NCBI RefSeq assembly: GCF_002903145.1 | Contig: NZ_PPDJ01000001.1 | Span: 248,001 to 312,000, forward strand | Source: Halobacteriovorax sp. DA5 | GTDB lineage: Bacteria > Bdellovibrionota > Bacteriovoracia > Bacteriovoracales > Bacteriovoracaceae | Direction of reading: 5' to 3' | DNA length: 64,000 nt | Shown here: in pieces, positions 25,333 through 31,829 of the stretch | How positions within the stretch are numbered: position 1 is the first letter of the stretch | How the letters are laid out: every line of letters starts with the position of its first letter | Notes under the pieces: model-generated | Database searches by the model: none | Seen by the model: the letters and a program-made list of their open reading frames with translations, nothing else | Told to the model about the DNA's origin: nothing | Translations under genes and position numbers: made by a program

Positions 25333-25913
25333 TTATATCAATACTCATCACTTCTAATTTCAATATTGCTGCTTCAGGAAAGAAGTGCAAGGATCTAGAT
25401 GAAAAGGTTACAAGAGCGATCGAGTCTCAAAAGATAATGAGTCAAAGAGGAATTAAAGGCGAGATTAGACAGGAGATGACAAGTCTTCTTGATCGAGGTG
25501 TTGAGATCGATCCAATGTTTTTTCAACAGATGATTTATCGTAAAGGGTTCAAAACAAGTGGCTTTAAAGACAAAGGCCTTCTTGTGGGGCACGCAAAGAA
25601 GCACGGTGATGAATTTAACTTTGTAAGTGATAAGCAATACTTAAAAAATGCAGAGAAGTTTGCTCGCTCTAGTGATGATAACATCATCTCATTTAGAAGT
25701 AAGAATGATATTTATCGCTACAATCCAGTTTCAAACGAGTTTCAAGTTATCGAGCGCTCTGGAAAGGTCATCGGTACCTATTATAGGCCAGATCTAAGAA
25801 AGCTAAATGCTGCACGAAAACGAGAGAATTTACCCCCATTTAAAAGTGTAACTGAATGGTTCATTAAGAATAAATGGGAGCGTTTTGTTTTAAATAGTGA
25901 TTTTAAAAAATAG
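25320..25913 (+). CDS. Exported BECR-fold RNase toxin-like protein
   Basis: This 197-residue protein has its own signal peptide (MRALIISILITSNFNIAAS). Its C-terminal half carries a pattern I associate with Barnase-EndoU-ColicinE5/D-RelE toxins: LVGHAKKHGDEFNF with His91 and His95, YLKNAEKFA, DIYRYNPVSNEFQVI (130-144) and GTYYRPD (152-158). Such domains usually sit at the C-terminus of large polymorphic toxins; here it is a separate exported protein. It overlaps the preceding pretoxin-like gene by 13 bases in another frame. No immunity-like gene follows, only a convergent gene overlapping by 11 bases. RNase activity is inferred, not shown. Confidence 0.6.
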   Translation: MRALIISILITSNFNIAASGKKCKDLDEKVTRAIESQKIMSQRGIKGEIRQEMTSLLDRGVEIDPMFFQQMIYRKGFKTSGFKDKGLLVGHAKKHGDEFNFVSDKQYLKNAEKFARSSDDNIISFRSKNDIYRYNPVSNEFQVIERSGKVIGTYYRPDLRKLNAARKRENLPPFKSVTEWFIKNKWERFVLNSDFKK

Positions 25914-26934
25914 AGAATAAATCATTAAAAATTTTGAAAGCATAACTTTTTGTGAATGCTTCAAAGTTAGTAAATCTCTTTTCAAAACTTTTTTCTTTTG
26001 AATTCTCTTGATACAGGTAAGCTGTTGCAGCTTCTGCAAACATTTCTTCAGGTGAAACTGTCGAGTATGCAGAAGGGAAGTTATCATACACTAATAAATC
26101 ATTAGTATTTGTTAATCTTAGTTTGGCTTCAGAAAGATTAATTTCTGGATAATGTTGGTCGTTATTATGCTGATATGTAAAGTATCTTTCATTTAAAGAC
26201 CAACCAACAGAGCTGATGAAATCTTGATATAGCTTTGGATTTTCTTTTTGAACAAAGTGAAAGAACTCATGTGTAAGTGTTAGATTGATTTCTTCATCAT
26301 TCTTTAATTGATCTTTATAGATAACAACTTGTTTCCACTCTTCATCATACTTACCTTTTGTAAGCCAGTTCGTTGGATGTGTTGTTTCAAAAATGACGAA
26401 TTTTAAATTTTGCGTTGTCTCAGTAAAGCCAATGTCGAGTAACTCTTTAACAAGACGGATTTGTTTCAAACTAATTTCTGCAGCTGGGATGATTAGGACA
26501 TTATAATCATCATAAATCTCAAGTTGTAATGAACTTGCCTCAGATCTCTCTTCGTCAGTAATATTGTCGCTAAACTCAAAATCAACAAAGTCGATAATGC
26601 CATTGTTATTGATATCACTTCCTACTTTTGATTTATCCTCTGGAAATTCATCAATGATATTGTCGTAACCATCACCATCAATGTCATTATCCATAGCATC
26701 TGGGATTCCATCGAAGTCTTGATCGAGAAAGATGAAGTAGTTATCATTTCTAATCACATCTTTTTCTATGAAAGTTTGATTAATTGTATAGCGAAGCTTT
26801 TCATTAATAGAAATGAGATTGAAAGTTATTGAAAATGCACTTTTTGCAAAAAGCATCGAAATAGCGAAAATCCCTAAGGGCCAGAGTTGGCCCCTTAGAG
26901 AATTCTTAAATATGTTTTTTTTATTGAAAATCAT
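25903..26934 (-). CDS. Exported calcium-repeat protein with HExxH metalloprotease motif
   Basis: This 343-residue protein has an N-terminal hydrophobic export segment (about 17-36). Calcium-type DxDxDG repeats follow: DQDFDGIPD, DNDIDGDGYD and DINNNGIID (71-115), as in thrombospondin type-3 repeats. The zinc motif is LTHEFFHFVQK with His222, Glu223 and His226; SPEEMFAEA (294-302) could supply the third ligand. A secreted zinc protease is the natural reading, although I cannot place it in a named family. It follows another HExxH gene by 20 bases in the same direction. Confidence 0.65.
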   Translation of the reverse strand: MIFNKKNIFKNSLRGQLWPLGIFAISMLFAKSAFSITFNLISINEKLRYTINQTFIEKDVIRNDNYFIFLDQDFDGIPDAMDNDIDGDGYDNIIDEFPEDKSKVGSDINNNGIIDFVDFEFSDNITDEERSEASSLQLEIYDDYNVLIIPAAEISLKQIRLVKELLDIGFTETTQNLKFVIFETTHPTNWLTKGKYDEEWKQVVIYKDQLKNDEEINLTLTHEFFHFVQKENPKLYQDFISSVGWSLNERYFTYQHNNDQHYPEINLSEAKLRLTNTNDLLVYDNFPSAYSTVSPEEMFAEAATAYLYQENSKEKSFEKRFTNFEAFTKSYAFKIFNDLFSIF

Positions 26935-26954
26935 TTAGCTAGTTAGTCCATTTC

Positions 26955-28325
26955 TTAGTGGTAGTGAGCTGACCAAATATCTGCCCATGCTTCAATAAAA
27001 CCACCATGTCCACCAACTAGTGCATAAGATAGGATCGCAGCAGGGAAGTATAGAGGTCCAAGTAGTGCCGATTGTTTAGCATGACCAGCTTCGTGTCCAG
27101 AAGCGAAACGGTATCCTGAGCAGAAGTCTAATTCAAAAAGTCCTGCAGACATTTTACCTGGAACAATACCAAGTCCACATACGTCAGCGTAGATCTGCAT
27201 TTTTGAAGCAGCAATTCTGATACGTGGAAGATCAAATTCAATCATTCTTGCATAACGGTATGGTGTTACTGCTTCAAGGAAGTTTATGAATAAGTTAACT
27301 CCACGGCTTACTGGAACTAGTAGTACTTTAGTTGCAACAAATGCTCCACCAACCATTGTGTTAATTAGACCCCAAGAAAGGTTTGAGGCAACAACAAATA
27401 GGTGCATAAGAGGGTGATCTGGATTCGCTGGGTCAAATAAAAGTGACTTCTTTCCAAATACATTTTCGTAAGTCATTAGGGCCTTATCAAATTCAGCTCT
27501 TTGCTCTTGTGTTAGAGCTTCTTTTTTATACTCACTGAATTTTTCAAGTTTTTCAGCATTTTCTTGCTTCCCAGTATTAAGAAGATTGTTGATATTTTCA
27601 CTTAATTCTGGAGAAAGAATATTTGCATCTCTCATCGCCTTTAGCTTAGTAAGAGTCTTCTTAGCATCTTGGTCGATGATTTTCATCATTCCGATATAGG
27701 CCATATGCTGTTGAAGAACTTCAAGTTTGAATGCTTCATCATTTTCAGTAAAACGTTGCATTTTATCAGAAGAGATCTCTTCGATATAACCGATTGAACG
27801 TTTTGAATAACCTTCACTTAGATTTCTCATATAAGTAAGAGAGTAGAGTGCAAGAACTTCATTCTGCGCCATTTGTTCTGGTGTATTAATGAGACGATTA
27901 TTTTCATCTTTACGGTAAGAGTCTTTTCCAGCATCAAAAGTAATCGCGTGAATATCAAGTGTTAGATCTTTTACTTGCTTCATCCAATTACGAATTTTCT
28001 CTTTACTCTCATTATATTTTTCAACTGTACGAACTCTTCTTTTGCGATCGTTAGAGCCATAAGTTTGTTTCGAATCAGTCCATGTCTCAAGCTTTGGAGC
28101 ACTATTAATGAGTTTCGCAATTTGCTCAGATTTAATCTGTAACTCATTTGCCATCATAAGTTTAGAGTCAGATAAGTTTGATTTTTCAGAGCTTTCAAGG
28201 CTTAGCTTGAAATCATTAAAATGATTGTTGATGCCTTTATTGGTAACGACCTTACAAGATGCCATTTGAAGGCAGGCCAATACACATAGGGTAGTATTAG
28301 CAACTTTTTTAATTGCTGGTGACAT
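26955..28325 (-). CDS. Lipoprotein with C-terminal HExxH metalloprotease-like domain
   Basis: This 456-residue protein has a lipoprotein signal ending LQMASC (Cys24 lipidated). A long helical, charged region (about 30-290) is followed by a hydrophobic segment. At the C-terminus GHEAGHAKQSALLGPLYFP holds His411, Glu412 and His415, with Glu445 in GFIEAWADIW as a likely third ligand. The HExGH...QSxLLGPLY pattern recalls uncharacterised zinc-peptidase-like domains at protein ends. Upstream of its ATG are GGAGAGAG and a pair of direct repeats. It probably forms a two-gene operon with the calcium-repeat protein. Confidence 0.65.
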   Translation of the reverse strand: MSPAIKKVANTTLCVLACLQMASCKVVTNKGINNHFNDFKLSLESSEKSNLSDSKLMMANELQIKSEQIAKLINSAPKLETWTDSKQTYGSNDRKRRVRTVEKYNESKEKIRNWMKQVKDLTLDIHAITFDAGKDSYRKDENNRLINTPEQMAQNEVLALYSLTYMRNLSEGYSKRSIGYIEEISSDKMQRFTENDEAFKLEVLQQHMAYIGMMKIIDQDAKKTLTKLKAMRDANILSPELSENINNLLNTGKQENAEKLEKFSEYKKEALTQEQRAEFDKALMTYENVFGKKSLLFDPANPDHPLMHLFVVASNLSWGLINTMVGGAFVATKVLLVPVSRGVNLFINFLEAVTPYRYARMIEFDLPRIRIAASKMQIYADVCGLGIVPGKMSAGLFELDFCSGYRFASGHEAGHAKQSALLGPLYFPAAILSYALVGGHGGFIEAWADIWSAHYH

Positions 28326-28424
28326 AATCTCTCTCCGTTTTTTGGTTTACGGTTTTTTGGGAGTTATATCATTTAATTTGATTGAGTTAGTCGGGTTTGA
28401 AAACTTCTCGTAGATGTACAAAAT

Positions 28425-28652
28425 TTAGTCAATAAATTGAAGATCAATTTCTTGAGCTAATTTATTCAGTAAGTACTTAACTTCAGGCACAAGACTAGGG
28501 TGTGCTTGAACAATAATGTCGCGATGGCCTTCGTGCTTGTCGCCTTCGATTGTTGAGTAGAAACATAGGCCTTCATTTGCTTCAAGTTGAAAGTAGAAAT
28601 ATGCTGATTCTTTCTTTGGTACTCTTACAATTGTTTTAAATATCTCACTCAT
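28425..28652 (-). CDS. DUF4911-like small protein
   Basis: This 75-residue cytoplasmic protein has the pattern SAYFYFQLEANEGLCFYST and RDIIVQAHPSLVPEVKYLL, which I recall as DUF4911, found in delta-type proteobacteria and relatives. No function is known to me. Single gene, divergent from the TPR lipoprotein gene. Confidence 0.6.
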   Translation of the reverse strand: MSEIFKTIVRVPKKESAYFYFQLEANEGLCFYSTIEGDKHEGHRDIIVQAHPSLVPEVKYLLNKLAQEIDLQFID

Positions 28653-28723
28653 AAAATACTCGACAAGTTTGTTTTTTATTTAGTTATTTGGCTTGGCAGT
28701 CTTTGCCTATGCACGAAATTTCA

Positions 28724-28751
28724 TTGACTTAAACGCTTTGTAACCTAAAAT
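28724..28751 (+). promoter_or_regulatory. Candidate sigma70 promoter for the 28795 gene
   Basis: TTGACT (28724-28729) and TAAAAT (28746-28751) are separated by 16 bases, about 43 bases before the GTG start. It is the best -35/-10 pair in this intergenic region. Confidence 0.45.
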
Positions 28752-28794
28752 ATTATTAAAGGCCACTCTTTTATCAAGTCATGGAGGACTACAA

Positions 28795-29523
28795 GTGAAA
28801 GATTTCAGGAAGAGATTTCCACTCACTTCAGTATTAATTTTAGCTTTGGCAACGACATCTTGTTCGTGGTCAAAAAGAAAAACTCTTTTTGATGAAGAAG
28901 GCTATCCAATTGAAGAAGATAAGCAAGTAGCAGCTAAACAACAAATGGTTCCAAAGGCCCAGTACGATCAACTTCTAGAAAAGTACGACAAGCTTTTAAA
29001 AGATACTAAAGCACCAAGCTTAGCAGAGCAATACAAGGCCAAAGGTGGCAAAGAGTCTGCCGAGCAAGTACAGCTGAGTATGATTGATGATCTACAAGGT
29101 GCAAAAGGTAATAATGTTGCTGAGACTGTAGATGTTTTTGCTAATGAAGTGGTAGCACAAAAGAAGCAAGAACAAACTGACGATGTTCTTCTACAAAAAG
29201 AATTAAATCTTTTAAAACAGGCCGAAGGTTTAATGGCCCAAAATCGCCTTGATCAATCGTTAACAATTTTAAAAGATCTTGAGGGGTCAAGACATAGCCA
29301 AATTAAAGTAAGAGCAAAGTTTTATCTAGCAGAAATGCTTTTTGCACAACAAGAATTTGATCTTGCTATGCAATTATATGAAGAAATTCTTAGACAACAC
29401 GCTTTTTCAGGTCTTGTTATTAAGAGTTTAGGAAGACTAATTGTTTGTACAGATAAATTAAAATTAGCAAAGAAGAAAGAGAAGTATTATTCAATCCTTC
29501 ACGATTTCTTTGGTGAAGCATAG
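28795..29523 (+). CDS. TPR-type lipoprotein
   Basis: This 242-residue protein has a lipoprotein signal ending ALATTSC, a low-complexity middle and a C-terminal pair of TPR-like helices (LLKQAEGLMAQNRLDQSLTIL, then KFYLAEMLFAQQEFDLAMQLY). The GTG start follows GGAGG (28783-28787) by seven bases. Such lipoproteins often scaffold envelope complexes. It is nine bases from the LysM gene and probably works with it at the cell wall. Confidence 0.75.
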   Translation: MKDFRKRFPLTSVLILALATTSCSWSKRKTLFDEEGYPIEEDKQVAAKQQMVPKAQYDQLLEKYDKLLKDTKAPSLAEQYKAKGGKESAEQVQLSMIDDLQGAKGNNVAETVDVFANEVVAQKKQEQTDDVLLQKELNLLKQAEGLMAQNRLDQSLTILKDLEGSRHSQIKVRAKFYLAEMLFAQQEFDLAMQLYEEILRQHAFSGLVIKSLGRLIVCTDKLKLAKKKEKYYSILHDFFGEA

Positions 29524-29531
29524 GGCATAGT

Positions 29532-31742
29532 TTGAAGAAGAAAAATCTAAGCTTATTCTTTTGTATCGTATCTCTTCTCATGAGCATGGGACAAGTGCGT
29601 GCGCAAGATGATCTTAAGGATCTAGAGCTTTTAGATGATAAAGACCTTCTTATGCTTTTAGAGGAAGAAACAGATCAGCCTCAGCAAACGGATGTTTCAG
29701 ATGAAGTCCTTTCAGACGAATTAAATTCAATTAAAAGTGATCAAAAGAAAACACTTCCTGGCGAGGAAGTTCTTACTGATGAAAATCTTAAAAAGATTGA
29801 TGCTAATAATTTAGAGAACGCAGATAATCTTGAAGAGATTGATATACTTGCAAAAGATGTTGATACAAAAACACAAGAGTCTAATGTTGATATTGTAGAG
29901 CCTGAAAAAGCTGCACAAAAAAATGTTAGTAATCAAAATGTAACAATTGATAAAAATCTTTTTAATGTAGGAAAGGAAGAGAAAGAGCTTCTAGATCTTG
30001 CAAAATTTGTTGAAAAGAAAATTCCAGAAGAAGAGTGGAATGAGCTTGCAACAGCTGCAAAAGTCGATAAGTATATCGTGCAAGATGGCGACTGGCTTTG
30101 GAAGATTTCACAAAATCTTTTTGGATCAGGTTTTTATTATTCAAAAATTTGGTCGATGAACCCTCAGATTACAAATCCACACGAAATTGAGCCAGGACAA
30201 GTTCTAGTATTTTCTACTGGTAGTGAGAGTTCTTTTCCAAAAGTTGCCTTTGGTTCTTTTGAGGATGATGGAAGTCAAGTTCGTCGTTCTGAGAACGTTA
30301 AGGTTGCTTCATCTGGTGCATTCTCAGCATATGGTGACGATATAAAATCAGATTGGTTAAAAGAGAGAAGGACACTTGTAAACAAAGGTGCATTCTTTCA
30401 ATCACTAACAGAGTCTTCTTATGATGATGTTCTTTCAATGACTGAGATTGAGTTAAATACTGATTATAAAAAGTATGCGCCACCAATTTCTCGTATCATT
30501 ATTGAAGAGCCAGATACTCAATATGACAAAAATGGTATTTCTTCGATTGAAAGACAAGAGATCACTGTTTCTCATGGATTCTATTTAAATACTTTTCTTA
30601 CAACTAATCATATTCAAGATTTAGGTTATATCTCAGATAAGCAAGACGAGTCGGTTTTAATTCACAAAGACCAACATATCTACGTTAAGTTTGATAAGAG
30701 TGTACAGGTTAGGCCAGGTGATAAGTTTTCAATTTATCAACCAGATGGAAAAGTATCTCACCGTATCTCGGATCGTGAAGGTTTACGCTATACAATTCTT
30801 GGTCAAGTTAAGGCAATTCGTGAGTTAGAAGATAATAAGTGGGAAGTTGCTGTTGACGAAATTGTTGAAACTATTGAGCGTGGAGCTAGGCTTACTGTTT
30901 ATACTCCAAAGATTGCTAAGATCTTTAAGACTTATAACCCACGTCGTATTGAAGCTGCGATTATCGGTTCTTATAAGCAACAAGATCGTGGGCTTGCCCT
31001 TGGAAGTGTTGTCTATTTAGACAGAGGTCGAGTTGACGGAGTTGAGCTTGGAAATGTTTTTGAAGTTTACTCTTTTATGGATAGAGGAACAGGAAAACAA
31101 ATTAGTTCACAACCTACTTATGTAAAAGGTGAGGCAACTGTTATTACTGTAACTGATAACTTTGCTACGGCAGTTGTTTCTTATAGTAACTCAGGGCTTG
31201 ATCTTGGAGATATTGCTCTGACAAAATCTGAAGCGACAGCAAAGATGGCCGAGCAGTTACACAATAACACACGTGCAAAGAATCTTGGTAAGCAAGAAAA
31301 CCTTGCTCTTGAAGAACTTGATGTTGAGCTAAACTTAGACAATCTTGGGGAAGATCTGCTTAAACAAGTTGATGAAATTCGTCTTGAAGAGGATGAACTT
31401 GAAGAACTTGAACGCCAAGAAAGAGAGAAGTCGATCATTAAGGAACAAGCTCGAGATCTTAAAGAACTAGAGAAGCTTGAGAAAGAATTGATTGATGCTG
31501 AAACAAAATTAAATGAGCAAAAGATCGACGAAGATACTTACTTAGAGCGTCAAGACCTGAATTTAATTGAGAAAGGTGTGAAGGCTAAAGATCCTAACGC
31601 ACTACCTTCAATGAATGAAATTGAATCACAAGAAGGTCTAAAATATATGGATGAAGATCTGAACACTAAGGAAAACCCTTACGGATTGACTCCATATGAC
31701 ATCGAAGAAATTGAAGAACTATTGAATAGTGACTCAAATTAA
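29532..31742 (+). CDS. Exported LysM-domain protein with coiled-coil C-terminus
   Basis: This 736-residue protein has a signal peptide (about 1-25, ending VRAQ). An acidic low-complexity region runs to about residue 150, followed by one LysM domain near 180-228 (YIVQDGDWLWKISQNLFG, then NPHEIEPGQVLVF), which binds peptidoglycan. Residues of about 330-570 are beta-rich and unrecognised. From about 585 a Glu/Leu/Lys-rich coiled coil follows. The TTG start is supported by AGGG six bases upstream, which overlaps the previous stop. A cell-wall-bound structural or scaffold role is likely. An intrinsic terminator stands 34 bases beyond its stop. Confidence 0.8.
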   Translation: MKKKNLSLFFCIVSLLMSMGQVRAQDDLKDLELLDDKDLLMLLEEETDQPQQTDVSDEVLSDELNSIKSDQKKTLPGEEVLTDENLKKIDANNLENADNLEEIDILAKDVDTKTQESNVDIVEPEKAAQKNVSNQNVTIDKNLFNVGKEEKELLDLAKFVEKKIPEEEWNELATAAKVDKYIVQDGDWLWKISQNLFGSGFYYSKIWSMNPQITNPHEIEPGQVLVFSTGSESSFPKVAFGSFEDDGSQVRRSENVKVASSGAFSAYGDDIKSDWLKERRTLVNKGAFFQSLTESSYDDVLSMTEIELNTDYKKYAPPISRIIIEEPDTQYDKNGISSIERQEITVSHGFYLNTFLTTNHIQDLGYISDKQDESVLIHKDQHIYVKFDKSVQVRPGDKFSIYQPDGKVSHRISDREGLRYTILGQVKAIRELEDNKWEVAVDEIVETIERGARLTVYTPKIAKIFKTYNPRRIEAAIIGSYKQQDRGLALGSVVYLDRGRVDGVELGNVFEVYSFMDRGTGKQISSQPTYVKGEATVITVTDNFATAVVSYSNSGLDLGDIALTKSEATAKMAEQLHNNTRAKNLGKQENLALEELDVELNLDNLGEDLLKQVDEIRLEEDELEELERQEREKSIIKEQARDLKELEKLEKELIDAETKLNEQKIDEDTYLERQDLNLIEKGVKAKDPNALPSMNEIESQEGLKYMDEDLNTKENPYGLTPYDIEEIEELLNSDSN

Positions 31743-31750
31743 TCTATGCT
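31722..31750 (+). promoter_or_regulatory. Candidate promoter for topA inside the LysM gene's 3' end
   Basis: TTGAAT (31722-31727) and TATGCT (31745-31750) are spaced by 17 bases. Transcription from it would start near 31757 and pass through the hairpin at 31777-31807 before reaching topA. Confidence 0.35.
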
Positions 31751-31776
31751 AGCAAAAAATATGTTAAGATACCCTT

Positions 31777-31807
31777 GGTGCGTTCCTGTAACGCACCTTG
31801 TTTTTTT
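31777..31807 (+). terminator. Intrinsic terminator/attenuator in the topA leader
   Basis: GGTGCGTT (31777-31784) and AACGCACC (31790-31797) form a perfect 8-bp stem with a 5-base loop, followed by TTG and seven T. It ends six bases before the topA ribosome site, which leaves no room for a promoter between. topA transcripts must therefore read through it. Confidence 0.85.
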
Positions 31808-31829
31808 ATAACAGGAGAAAGTGAACGTC

